From: an uncultured Clostridia bacterium
Lineage (GTDB): Bacteria > Bacillota > Clostridia > TANB77 > CAG-508
Length of the DNA: 64,000 nucleotides
Direction: 5' to 3'
Assembly (NCBI GenBank): GCA_934122085.1
Contig: CAKOVS010000003.1
Span: forward strand, 62,001-126,000
Below the pieces are notes generated by a model. It saw only the letters and a list, made by a program, of their open reading frames with translations. It was not told the origin of the DNA and searched no databases. Positions 16,965 to 25,196 of the stretch are shown in pieces. The stretch's first letter is position 1. The number at the start of each line of letters is the position of its first letter. The position numbers and the translations under genes are program-made.

Positions 16965-17002
16965 ATTGGTCCTCCTTTCCAGAACCAGACAAATGTTTCG
17001 TA

Positions 17003-17031
17003 TTTACAAATGCAACAAATTGTATTATAAT
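17003..17031 (+). promoter_or_regulatory. Promoter for a short rightward RNA
   Basis: TTTACA, 17-base spacer, TATAAT: a near-consensus vegetative promoter. The transcript would start near 17038 and meet the terminator at 17079-17107. Confidence 0.6.
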
Positions 17032-17037
17032 ATAAAT

Positions 17038-17107
17038 GTATGTATGATCTGGGGAGATTAATATATACACTTATATTGGACCAACATTCGCTTGGTTCTT
17101 TTTTTTA
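17038..17107 (+). ncRNA. Putative small RNA of about 70 nt
   Basis: A consensus promoter (17003-17031) and an intrinsic terminator (GGACCAA stem, U run, 17079-17107) delimit a short RNA in the gap between the CD-NTase operon and the OLD-like ATPase gene. It contains ATATTGG, also present opposite the leader-peptide ribosome site. A 29-codon frame inside has no ribosome site and runs through the terminator, so I treat it as non-coding. Its role is unknown. Confidence 0.45.
17079..17107 (+). terminator. Intrinsic terminator of the short RNA
   Basis: GGACCAA and TTGGTTC pair around a 7-base loop (one G-U pair), followed by eight T. Confidence 0.75.
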
Positions 17108-17144
17108 TTTAAGTTTGTTTTACGACTAACTCATAAAAGTCAAT

Positions 17145-18434
17145 TTATTTTATTCCTTTTAAGAATTCATCTATTTGTTCTTTATTTGGTTGTACTATGA
17201 TTTGCTCTTTTTTATATATAGTAGAGACTAAAGCATCTCCTTTTATTCTTTTTCCATCTACCTTTATGTTTGACATTTTCATAGCTTCAACATTCCCATC
17301 AATATTGTTTAATAGGTATATTGCATCTTGCTTAAATAATTTTTGATTTTCTTCATTTAAACAATCAAAAATTTCTGGTAAATTAGTAGTAAATAAAATT
17401 TGCGTTGCATTATTATCTAATTGCACAAATAATCTTAATACTAAAAATATTAATTCTTTATGCATATTTAGCTCTATTTCATCAATTAATAAATTTCCAT
17501 TTTTGTTTATTACATCTATTGCATTTAAAACCAAATTTAGGAACCTTTTTGTTCCAGTTGATAGGCTTTCTCTGGTTATACTTCCACCTGTTTTTAATTC
17601 ATATATTAATTCTTCATTATCATTATCTGGTTTCATTTTAATACACTTTATTTTTGGATCAATTATTTTTACTATTGCTTCCATCAATTTTGAATTTTTT
17701 TTGTAAAATTTTATAAAGCTCATGTCTTCAATAAAATCTGGTATATCAATTCCTATAATATCAGAATTTTTAATATAATGTTTAAAAAATGTATTTATGT
17801 ATTTGTATTTATATTCTAGAGATTCCTTATTTATCATTTCTAAATCTAACATATTATCATGATATCTATTAATATAATATAATTGACATTCTGTTGTATT
17901 TTTTAAATCAAGAATATAGTCTTTTTCGTCATTGTAATTTTTTCTATATGAAAATTCTTCTTTAACGATTTTTCTATTTTTCCCATTCAATTGTAAAATG
18001 TAATTATAGTATCCCGTTAGCATTTCATCTTCTATATACATTTCCACTTCAAGATATGTATCTTCTTCTGGCTTACTCACATTTTGAACCTCTATAACAA
18101 CACTATTATTGATTTTTTCTATCATTTGGTTTATTTGATCTTTATCATATTCCATATTTTTAATAAGATTTCTTATTTTTTTTCTTTCTTCTTTATAATC
18201 TAGAGTCATAATAGGTTCAAGCATTAAACTACCAAGTGTACCTAAAGCGTCAATAACTGTTGTTTTTCCACTTGCATTTCCTGCTAATATGCCAACAAGT
18301 TTGTTAATATAAATTCCATCATGCGTTTTATATAAAGATATTTGTTCATCCTTTTTTCTACTTTTAGCTATAAAATCAAATTGTATCCTATTTAAAATAC
18401 CTTCAAAATTTTCAATACATACTTTAGTAAACAT
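17145..18434 (-). CDS. OLD/AAA_15-like ABC-type ATPase
   Basis: 429 residues. FTKVCIENFEGI is the usual strand start of SMC/OLD-like ATPases. Walker A GILAGNASGKTTVIDAL is near residue 48-64. ITRESLSTGTKRFLNLV is a signature-like loop, and NLLIDEIELNMHKELI a Walker B with D-E, followed by ILFTTNLPEI (switch). The middle is a helical region without a TOPRIM domain, so it resembles AAA_15/RloA-like or PtuA-like proteins rather than full OLD nucleases. GGAGG precedes the ATG. No partner gene is adjacent in the same orientation, though defence ATPases of this type usually have one. Likely defence cargo of the island. Confidence 0.72.
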   Translation of the reverse strand: MFTKVCIENFEGILNRIQFDFIAKSRKKDEQISLYKTHDGIYINKLVGILAGNASGKTTVIDALGTLGSLMLEPIMTLDYKEERKKIRNLIKNMEYDKDQINQMIEKINNSVVIEVQNVSKPEEDTYLEVEMYIEDEMLTGYYNYILQLNGKNRKIVKEEFSYRKNYNDEKDYILDLKNTTECQLYYINRYHDNMLDLEMINKESLEYKYKYINTFFKHYIKNSDIIGIDIPDFIEDMSFIKFYKKNSKLMEAIVKIIDPKIKCIKMKPDNDNEELIYELKTGGSITRESLSTGTKRFLNLVLNAIDVINKNGNLLIDEIELNMHKELIFLVLRLFVQLDNNATQILFTTNLPEIFDCLNEENQKLFKQDAIYLLNNIDGNVEAMKMSNIKVDGKRIKGDALVSTIYKKEQIIVQPNKEQIDEFLKGIK

Positions 18435-18682
18435 TTGCTTACCTCCTGTGATGTATTATAATTTATTTTCTTGTTTTTGTCAATAGTTTATGCCTTATTT
18501 AGGCACAATTATTTATTTTTAGACATAATAATGCCTATCGTAGCTTGTTTATTCTTGTATTTATGCCTTTTTTAAGATTAACGGCTGGCTTTTGTTATCA
18601 TTTTTTGTATAATTTATATTGTTAACAGATATATTATTCTTCCTCCCACCCATAGGTATGCCTGAAAGGATGTGAAAAAGGT

Positions 18683-19707
18683 ATGTACATTGAAGGAAAA
18701 TCTCTTAAATTTGAAGACTTTGTAGAAATATGGAAAAGAGATTATGGCGAAAAAGAATTAGCACCTTCAACATACAAAAGATATATTGGAATACTAGAAA
18801 CTAGAATTATACCTTTCTTTAAGCATTTTCATGTTGATAAAATAAAACCAACAGATATAATGCAGTTCTACGACTTATTAAGTAAAGATACTCAAATAGT
18901 AAGAAGAAAAGACAACAATGGTAAAAAACAGGTAAACCACTTTCATCAAAAAATATTGTTGAACATCACAGACTTCTTCGTGCTATGTTACAAAAAGCAG
19001 TGTATTGGCAACTAATACTTTCAAATCCTGCAGAACGTGTTCAAGCACCTAAAACTAAAAAGCCTAAAAGAAAATACTATGATGATGAACAAAGTAAAAT
19101 ATTAGTTTCAAATTTAATGGATCTTTCTCAAGAACAAATTAAATATAAAACTGCAATCATCTTAACAGTATTTACTGGAGTTAGACTTGGAGAGCTTATG
19201 GGATTAGAATGGAACGATATTAATTTCAATGATGGAATTGTAAGCATTAATCGTTCTAGTCAGTATTTGGCAGACAAAGGTGTATTTACCAAAACACCTA
19301 AGACAGAAAGTTCTATTAGAGAAGTCGGAATACCAGATTTCGTTGTTTCATTACTTGAAGAATATAAATCATGGTATGATGAACAAAAAGAGTTATATGG
19401 CGAATTATGGACTGATTCTAATAGGTTATTTGTACAAGCAGATGGTAAGCCAATGCATCCTTCTACTATTAGTAAATGGTTTGTAAAATTTGTAGAACAA
19501 ATAGGACTACCTGTAATTAACTTCCATGGGTTAAGGCACACAAATGCGACCTTACTCATAGCACAAAATATTGATGTTCCAATTGTAGCAGCAAGACTTG
19601 GACATGCACAGATTACAACAACGCTTAATTTTTATGTGCATCCTATTATTGCACATAATAAAAAAGCAAGTTATGTTTTAGAAAACTTGCTACTACCAAG
19701 AAATTAG
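18683..19707 (+). pseudogene. Tyrosine integrase, frameshifted and lacking the N-terminal arm domain
   Basis: Two frames form one phage-type integrase. The core-binding domain (SLKFEDFVEIWKRDYGEKEL) shifts frame near 18935: after NNGKKQ the other frame continues KPLSSKNIVEHHRLLRAMLQKAV. The catalytic domain has R in TGVRLGELMGLEW, H-x-x-R in FHGLRHTNATL, GHAQITTTLNFY with the final Tyr. One base is missing. The usual roughly 60-residue arm-binding N-terminus is also absent. The attachment-site scar lies 260 bases downstream. The element is therefore probably immobile unless the frameshift is an error. Confidence 0.85.
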
Positions 19708-19971
19708 TTAAAAACTTTTTTCACTAAAGTCATTAATCTTTTCACGATAAAAAAATAAATCGTTGTCAAAATCTTTGATTTTGTTCCAACGATTATATGC
19801 AAAGCTGTAAAAGACTACTAAATAATATTTTAGGTTTCCCATAGTCTTTTACTGAAATTTTATTAGAATTATCAACAAGTTTTGAGGATTTCTTCCCCCA
19901 CCATTTCCCCAAATGGCACTTTTTAGTGGTAAAATAAAAAATAGCAAATCTCTAAAAGACTTGCTACGCTT
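19708..19971. other. Non-coding attachment-side region with three inverted repeats
   Basis: No gene seen. It holds AATCGTTG...CAACGATT near 19757-19795, GTAAAAGACTA...TAGTCTTTTAC near 19806-19850 (11-bp arms) and TAGCAAATCT...AGACTTGCTA at 19942-19966. Stacked dyads beside an integrase gene and an attachment site suggest recombinase-binding or terminator functions. Confidence 0.45.
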
Positions 19972-20014
19972 TGGTTGCGGGGGTAAGACTCGAACTTACG
20001 ACCTTCGGGTTAAA
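19972..20014 (-). repeat. 3' half of a tRNA gene (attachment-site scar)
   Basis: On the minus strand it reads TTAACCCGA (end of the anticodon loop and stem), AGGTC (variable loop), GTAAG-TTCGAGT-CTTAC (T arm), CCCCGCA-A and CCA. The 5' half is missing: upstream bases do not pair with the anticodon or acceptor stems. This is the classic product of integration into a tRNA 3' end. The TT preceding AA in the loop points to an Asn- or Lys-type tRNA. The intact copy should lie at the other end of the island, outside the window or lost. Confidence 0.82.
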
Positions 20015-20137
20015 AATTATAAATATTAAATTCTTTTAAATTAATATCCAATATATTTCTTTAAATTAAATTTATATTCATTTCTTCCAATCCTCAATTT
20101 GCATTTTGCTTATTCAAGTTATATACTTAATTTTTTA

Positions 20138-20794
20138 TTAAAATCTTATCACTTTTGTTCCATATTTGTTCCAATCAATCTCATATGTTTCCTTTTCTGT
20201 TTCTTCATCTATATTTAATAATATTTTCTTTCCTACTATTCTACAAGCCAAATAACAAATAATAGCATCATCGGCATGAAATGTCCTATCAAGTTCATCA
20301 TTTGATAATATAACATGTTTTGATATATTATATAAATCAACAAATAACTTTAATTCATTTGTAATATTCTCATCAAATATATTTTTATTAATTATATAAT
20401 TTAATAATTTTCCTAATGGATATCTATTAGTCTTTATCAATATAAACTTATAATTTTTCTTTAAATATATTTTTATAACTTCTTCAAAATGATGTCCACA
20501 ATTTTCTATTATATTTCTTGCAGTATAATTTACATTTAATATGTCTATATCACTTCTAATATATTGTAAACATCTATAAGCATTTCTAAATTCTGTTCCC
20601 TGAAACGGATTAGAAAGAGCAGGATCACATCCCTGACAGTATCCGCCTATTCCTCCAATACTCTGATCAAATTTCCATAAATCAATTGTTTTATATTCTT
20701 CTCCTTCTTTTTCTATTTGTTCAATTATTTTATTAATATTGTTCATTTGTGTTTCAGTAAATACTAATTTTAATTTTCGTGTTTGTTCTAACAT
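20138..20794 (-). CDS. Uncharacterised helical protein
   Basis: 218 residues, not recognised. It has a Gly/Cys patch SIGGIGGYCQGCDPALSNPFQG (57-78), then helices including ARNIIENCGHHFEEVIKIYLKK and LFVDLYNISKHVILSNDELDRTFHADDAI. The Asn-x-Ser-Lys-His element and surrounding helices are reminiscent of HEPN-like proteins, but no clear R-x4-6-H motif is visible. GGAAAGGA precedes the ATG. It lies just outside the attachment-site scar and probably belongs to the chromosome or another island. Confidence 0.55.
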   Translation of the reverse strand: MLEQTRKLKLVFTETQMNNINKIIEQIEKEGEEYKTIDLWKFDQSIGGIGGYCQGCDPALSNPFQGTEFRNAYRCLQYIRSDIDILNVNYTARNIIENCGHHFEEVIKIYLKKNYKFILIKTNRYPLGKLLNYIINKNIFDENITNELKLFVDLYNISKHVILSNDELDRTFHADDAIICYLACRIVGKKILLNIDEETEKETYEIDWNKYGTKVIRF

Positions 20795-21067
20795 TTATAT
20801 AATCCTTTCCATTTAATATATATAATTTTTATTAAAAGATATATTTTTTTATATAACATATCAATATATTCATGCTATGATTTTCAATAAAAAAACTCTC
20901 TTTAAGCATTTACACAATTATATCTCAATTTCTAAAAATATATACTTTATATTACCAACAATAATTACTTTCATATTTTCTATTGTTAAATTTCTAATCC
21001 ATTTCAATCTCGCTTTCTATATATTCTTCATATAATAATATAAAGTAAAAGTTAGGGGGAAATATAT

Positions 21068-21524
21068 ATGTTATTTAATACTGCAAAAGCAAATATAAAA
21101 GGAGGAAAGAAATTTCCCCAAATTAATGGAACAATTACTTGTAAAGAAGTAAAAAAAGGTGTAATATTAACTGCCAAAATTAATGGGTTACCTCAATCTA
21201 AAGATCATTGCAAAGGTAGATTTTTTGGATTTCATATTCATGAACGGAACTTCTTGTACAGGAAACTTAAATGATGAATTTGCTAATGCTAAAAGTCATT
21301 ATAATCCAGAAAATTGTCCTCATCCATATCATGCTGGTAATTTACCACCATTACTTGAAAACAATGGATATAGTTATATGAGTATTTTTACTAATAAGTT
21401 TAAAATAAAAGATATAATTGGAAAAGTTATAATCATTCATGATATGCCAGATGACTTTACAACTCAACCTAGTGGTAATTCTGGTACAAAAATAGCCTGT
21501 GGCAAAATAACAAAAACTTTTTAA
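21068..21524 (+). CDS. sodC: Cu/Zn superoxide dismutase family protein, frame broken at an in-frame CGG
   Basis: Two frames make one protein of about 151 residues. Frame one ends GFHIHE; the next codon is CGG at 21245-21247. Skipping its C continues GTSCTGNLNDEFANAKSHYNP, HPYHAGNLPPL, and DMPDDFTTQPSGNSGTKIACGKI in the +1 frame. The copper/zinc ligands (HIH, HYNP, HAGNLPP) and C-terminal signature are all present and there is no other stop. Without the shift the product is 68 residues and inactive. GGGGGAAAT precedes the ATG; no signal peptide. This is either a pseudogene, a sequence error, or a +1 frameshift gene (see the CGG finding). Confidence 0.82.
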
Positions 21525-21543
21525 TTTTTTGCTTTTATATAGT

Positions 21544-21585
21544 TGCATAAAAAGATTCATTTCTGAACCTTTTTATGGTAACTAC
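21544..21585. repeat. Inverted repeat between convergent genes
   Basis: AGTTGCATAAAAAG pairs with CTTTTTATGGTAACT (one bulge). It lies between the sodC-like gene and the convergent HNH-DGQHR gene; terminator-like but with a weak T run. Confidence 0.5.
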
Positions 21586-21623
21586 ATATTTTTATATTCA
21601 CTCTATGCTTTTAAAACTATAAT

Positions 21624-23216
21624 TTACTTCTTTATCATATCCATATAATTTATTGGTTGAGCCAAAACTTGAACACCATCAACTGTTTTTCCCGTCTCAA
21701 ATATACATTTCCAATAATTATAATTAGATTTTCCTGAAAATATTGTACTAGCCAATTCTCTATTCTTCCATAAAGGCAACTGAATAAAATTTTTTATAAA
21801 TATTCTAATATTCTCCCATAATTGCTCTTCAAAAAGTTGTTGAAATAAGTTTTCCTCATTAAAACTTTTTCCAGCATTAATAAAAAATGCTTTTATAACT
21901 TTCTCTACATATTTTAACCAATTTGCCAAAATTTCTTCTTTACTAACTCTATATGCAACCAAATGATCATCTGTAATATCTTTATCTCTGCCATTTATTA
22001 ATCTTTGCTCTATTCTATTTACACCTACATTTACGTCAAACTTCTTTTCATATATTTCTGCCGCTAATATATCACATAATTTTATTAATTGGTTGCGCTC
22101 CAAAATTCTAGGATTTAATCCTTCATCTTCTTTATAATTAATATTCGTTGATAATATTGTTTTTGAATTAATAAATAATGCTAAAAATGTTTTTTCAAAT
22201 GTACTATATGATATTGGAAGTTCTTTTCCTCTACCATCAAAATCAATATAATCTGTAAGTTTAGAATTATGAGTAACTTGATTTTTTATACTATTTATTA
22301 TGTATTGTCTTATATTTCCACGTTCGCCTTTAAAATGTTCAACAACATCTTTTTCCGAAAAATTGAAATCATCTGACTTTAATCCATGATCACTTTGATA
22401 TTGTTCAAGCTTTTCCATATATAATGTATTATGTAATTGTCTAACTATTGATTTGTCAAATGCAATTTGTTTTAATTTGCTTCCAGCATTTGTATTAGTT
22501 TCTATTAATCTATCAACATCTGGATCAATAAAAACTCTAACTATTAACCTCTTTGCTCCTAATAACAATTGAGCAACTGCTTTATGTTGTCCATCAAAAA
22601 TTTTTATTCTTCCTTCATCAATTCTAGCTAGACTTATATGTAGTTGTGGATTTCCCTTATAAAATTCTTTTACTAATAGCTTAAAACTACTATTTATTCC
22701 CCTTGGATTAATTAATTCATCATGAAAGACATATTCTATTGGAACTTCTATAAATGAAGATTTTTCTCCAGATAGTCTGTCCTCAAAAACCGTAGTCTTA
22801 TAAATATTATTGTCTCCTATGTTTGAAAATGAATATTCCATAATATTGTTATTTATTTTATATTTAAAATCATATTTACTTCCACCATAATATTGTAATA
22901 CATGTTTTAATGATGTTGTCTCTCCTTTTGGAGTTTGTTCTTTTATAACATTTAACCTGCTTAATGTTCTAGCTATTCTTAAGTCTGCGTCTTGCTTGGA
23001 TTTGTTACAACTTTCGTGCGTTAATCCAAAATTGTTTTCTTCGTCTTTACCATTATTAACTAATGGTATAATATGATCTATATTAGTTATATTTAAATCT
23101 AAGTCCATATCTTTCCTACAAATATAACATTTTCCTTTTTGCTGATTAAATAATTTTTGAGTTAATTTATCATATTCCTCTTTAGTTAATGAATCTAAGT
23201 ATTTTGAATTTGACAT
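21624..23216 (-). CDS. HNH endonuclease fused to a DGQHR-type (DndB/ParB-like) domain
   Basis: 530 residues. N-terminal HNH: CYIC (C30, C33), IDHIIP with H48, then FGLTHESCNKSK (H67, C70). A second module has KIFDGQHKAVAQLLLG (DGQHK at 208-212), the hallmark of DGQHR-domain proteins related to DndB and to proteins found with 7-deazaguanine DNA-modification systems. The remaining 300 residues are helical with EETNTNAGSKL-like segments usual in this group. No dnd or dpd genes are adjacent, so it may act alone, for example against modified phage DNA. That role is inference. Confidence 0.75.
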   Translation of the reverse strand: MSNSKYLDSLTKEEYDKLTQKLFNQQKGKCYICRKDMDLDLNITNIDHIIPLVNNGKDEENNFGLTHESCNKSKQDADLRIARTLSRLNVIKEQTPKGETTSLKHVLQYYGGSKYDFKYKINNNIMEYSFSNIGDNNIYKTTVFEDRLSGEKSSFIEVPIEYVFHDELINPRGINSSFKLLVKEFYKGNPQLHISLARIDEGRIKIFDGQHKAVAQLLLGAKRLIVRVFIDPDVDRLIETNTNAGSKLKQIAFDKSIVRQLHNTLYMEKLEQYQSDHGLKSDDFNFSEKDVVEHFKGERGNIRQYIINSIKNQVTHNSKLTDYIDFDGRGKELPISYSTFEKTFLALFINSKTILSTNINYKEDEGLNPRILERNQLIKLCDILAAEIYEKKFDVNVGVNRIEQRLINGRDKDITDDHLVAYRVSKEEILANWLKYVEKVIKAFFINAGKSFNEENLFQQLFEEQLWENIRIFIKNFIQLPLWKNRELASTIFSGKSNYNYWKCIFETGKTVDGVQVLAQPINYMDMIKK

Positions 23217-23373
23217 ATTTTTTCCTTTCTTACTATTTATTCCAATTATTTTCAGTCATATTATATCATATACCTCCTATAAATAAAATATTTTTCACTT
23301 CAAAAAGCAAAATTACTTCATCCATCCCTTTCCAGTTTATATCAATACAATTCTCTCACTTTCCCCATCTTCC

Positions 23374-23402
23374 TTGACATATTTTACATAATATGGTATA
23401 CT
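23374..23402 (+). promoter_or_regulatory. Consensus promoter of the 139-residue atypical gene
   Basis: TTGACA, 17-base spacer, TATACT. The spacer contains TTTACATAATAT (23383-23394), shared with the promoters at 52074-52102 and 62784-62812. Confidence 0.8.
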
Positions 23403-23448
23403 AATAAATGTTCGAGGTAAAAACCTTAACAAAAAATTTAATAAGGAG

Positions 23449-23868
23449 TTGCAAACTATGTATCAGATTAGTTACAACATGAGCCGGAAAGAACGCTACA
23501 AACAGCTGATTTCCGAAATCACCGATGCAAAGAACGCTCTTTGCGCAGCTGGCACTGAAAAGGACGTTTACAAAGCCTTAAAGGATTTGGCAGTCCTTTT
23601 CAAAATGTATGATAACTATGATCTGTTCCTGGACATCATTGAATGGGTTCAGGAAGTTCAGAAAGTTATCAATGCTGTCCAGATGCGTGATAAGACTCGT
23701 TCTGAGCTGGTTAGCCTGCTCGACGAACTGCTTGCAAAAGCCAACGGTATCGTTGATGAGGAAAACAAGAAAGAGCTTAGCAACAAGCTCAAGACTCTCT
23801 TCAACCAGCTGGCTGAGCACTCCGATGAAATCGCCAAGATCATTGATCTCAGCGAAATCTTTGACTAA
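23449..23868 (+). CDS. Compositionally atypical all-helical protein of unknown function
   Basis: 139 residues, not recognised; nearly all amphipathic helix (MSRKERYKQLISEITDAKN, LLDELLAKANGIVDEENKK). The codon use is unlike neighbours: CTG, CGC, CGT, AAC, GCC and one CGG, with G+C clearly above the surroundings. It has its own consensus promoter, AGGAG site and a perfect 13-bp terminator, so it is a complete single-gene unit. These features suggest recent transfer. The protein could be a cytoplasmic coiled-coil partner; no catalytic motif is visible. Confidence 0.7.
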   Translation: MQTMYQISYNMSRKERYKQLISEITDAKNALCAAGTEKDVYKALKDLAVLFKMYDNYDLFLDIIEWVQEVQKVINAVQMRDKTRSELVSLLDELLAKANGIVDEENKKELSNKLKTLFNQLAEHSDEIAKIIDLSEIFD

Positions 23869-23881
23869 CTAAGTCAAAAGG

Positions 23882-23918
23882 CAAGGGAGCAAATGTAAAT
23901 TTGCTCCCTTGTTTTTAT
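23882..23918 (+). terminator. Strong terminator
   Basis: CAAGGGAGCAAAT pairs perfectly with ATTTGCTCCCTTG around GTAA, followed by TTTTTATTTTTT. It ends the atypical gene and also faces the convergent phosphoesterase gene. Confidence 0.9.
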
Positions 23919-24457
23919 TTTTTCATTTCATACTCCTTTAACACTTCACCATCAACATCTTTCAATACAATCTTATTATCAACAAGCACAATATAGCTAT
24001 GAGCAGAATTACATTTTGGAAGAGAAATTGAACCAGGATTTGCAAAAACAAAACCCTCTTTCTCTTGAATAAAACCTTGATGAATATGTCCATAAATCAT
24101 AACATCAAAATCATCATAAGGAATATTTTCAATATTATATTTATGACCATGTGTAAAATAAAACTTTTTTCCATTAATCTCCATTAAAATATGATCATTA
24201 AACTTAAACTCTGAAATCATTTCATCAACTTCTGCATCACAATTTCCTCTAACAACCAATAATTTATCTTTTAAAGAATTCAAAATTTCTGCCACTTTCA
24301 TTGGCTTATATTCTTGACTCAACTCATTTCTAGGTCCATGATAATATAAATCACCTAATAATATTATTTTGTCAGGATTTTCTCTTTCATTAATCTCTTT
24401 TATTTTTTCTGCATAATATCCTGAACCATGTATATCTGATATAACAACTGCTTTCAT
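23915..24457 (-). CDS. yfcE: YfcE/MJ0936-type metallophosphoesterase
   Basis: 180 residues from the ATG at 24457 (MKAVVISDIHG), preceded by GGAAAGGAAG; a longer frame to 24517 has no ribosome site. Motifs in order: SDIHG, GDLYYHGPR, RGNCD, THGHK, YGHIHQG and ANPGS, the full metal-binding set of the calcineurin-like YfcE group of phosphodiesterases. Length matches the family. Cytoplasmic. Substrate not predictable beyond phosphodiesters. Confidence 0.88.
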   Translation of the reverse strand: MKAVVISDIHGSGYYAEKIKEINERENPDKIILLGDLYYHGPRNELSQEYKPMKVAEILNSLKDKLLVVRGNCDAEVDEMISEFKFNDHILMEINGKKFYFTHGHKYNIENIPYDDFDVMIYGHIHQGFIQEKEGFVFANPGSISLPKCNSAHSYIVLVDNKIVLKDVDGEVLKEYEMKK

Positions 24458-24594
24458 ATTCTCTACTTCCTTTCCAAAATAATATATCACATTTTTATAA
24501 ATTAATCCATATTTCACTTGACTTTATTTCTATTAGCTTATAAAATATTTTCAAATAATTTAATATCATAATTAATAAAAAAAGGAGGTCACAT

Positions 24595-25017
24595 ATGGAT
24601 AAATATACTGAAATCAGACCCATTGCATTAGGTTTAGCAATAAAAAATAATAAACTACTTGTAGAAGAAAAGTTTGATAAAGTAAAAAATCAAACTTTTT
24701 ATAGATGTTTAGGTGGTGGTATTGAGTTTCTTGAAAAAAGTTCTGATGCTTTAAAGAGAGAATTTAAAGAAGAAATTAATACAGATATTGTTGTAAAAGA
24801 TTTTCTTGGTATTTCTGAAAATATCTTTACTTTTAATGGTAGAAATGCTCATGAATTAATTTTATTTTATTCAATTGATATTGCAGATAGTGATTACAAA
24901 GATGAATATAATATTATAGACAGAGGTGGAGAATTTTCTGCAAAATGGATTGATATTGATGATTTTAAAAATAAATCAAAAATATTATATCCTGAAGAAG
25001 TTTTTAAATATCTTTAA
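24595..25017 (+). CDS. Nudix hydrolase
   Basis: 140 residues. The Nudix box GGGIEFLEKSSDALKREFKEEI has the G-x5-E-x7-R-E-x2-E-E pattern needed for Mg2+ and pyrophosphate cleavage. The C-terminal part (FSAKWIDIDDFKNKSKILYPEEV) is typical of ADP-ribose/NTP-type members. AAAGGAGG precedes the ATG. Probably house-cleaning of nucleotide derivatives. Confidence 0.88.
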   Translation: MDKYTEIRPIALGLAIKNNKLLVEEKFDKVKNQTFYRCLGGGIEFLEKSSDALKREFKEEINTDIVVKDFLGISENIFTFNGRNAHELILFYSIDIADSDYKDEYNIIDRGGEFSAKWIDIDDFKNKSKILYPEEVFKYL

Positions 25018-25142
25018 AACGAATAAAACTTCATAATCGCTATTGGTTACAAAATCTTAATTTTCAAGTATAAGTAACAAATCACCAAAAACTAACAATT
25101 ATAACCTTAATAGGACGTTACATGAGAACTTTTCTATATATT

Positions 25143-25195
25143 AAAATGAGATGGATATAAATGAACTATTCACTTATCTTCATCTCATTTTTTAT
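25143..25195. terminator. Bidirectional terminator between nudix and maf genes
   Basis: AAAATGAGATG pairs perfectly with CATCTCATTTT, followed by TTTATTTT. The 25018-25142 stretch before it holds no recognisable gene. Confidence 0.75.
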
Positions 25196-25196
25196 T

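Larger units (their letters stand above)
11412..20014. mobile_element. Decaying integrative element with CBASS-like cargo
   Basis: Replication module (DnaC-like, DnaD-like), excisionase, broken integrase and a tRNA 3'-end scar at the right edge define an integrative element. Cargo: CD-NTase/DUF6602 and an OLD-like ATPase. The left boundary is not defined; the restriction-like cluster to the left may be part of the same island. No relaxase or transfer genes seen here. Confidence 0.5.

Noticed and set aside
17040..17130. 29-codon frame inside the short RNA as a second type I toxin
   Set aside because: No ribosome site, the frame runs through the terminator, and no convergent antitoxin RNA with repeats is present.
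18935..18945. Integrase frameshift as another CGG event
   Set aside because: No CGG at the join; a base is missing rather than extra, so it is ordinary decay or error.
19972..20014. Functional tRNA gene
   Set aside because: The 5' half (acceptor, D arm and 5' anticodon strand) is absent.
23609..23872. Overlapping plus and minus frames in the 139-residue atypical gene
   Set aside because: G/C-richer sequence leaves other frames open by chance; only the first frame has promoter-linked ribosome site and ordered helices.
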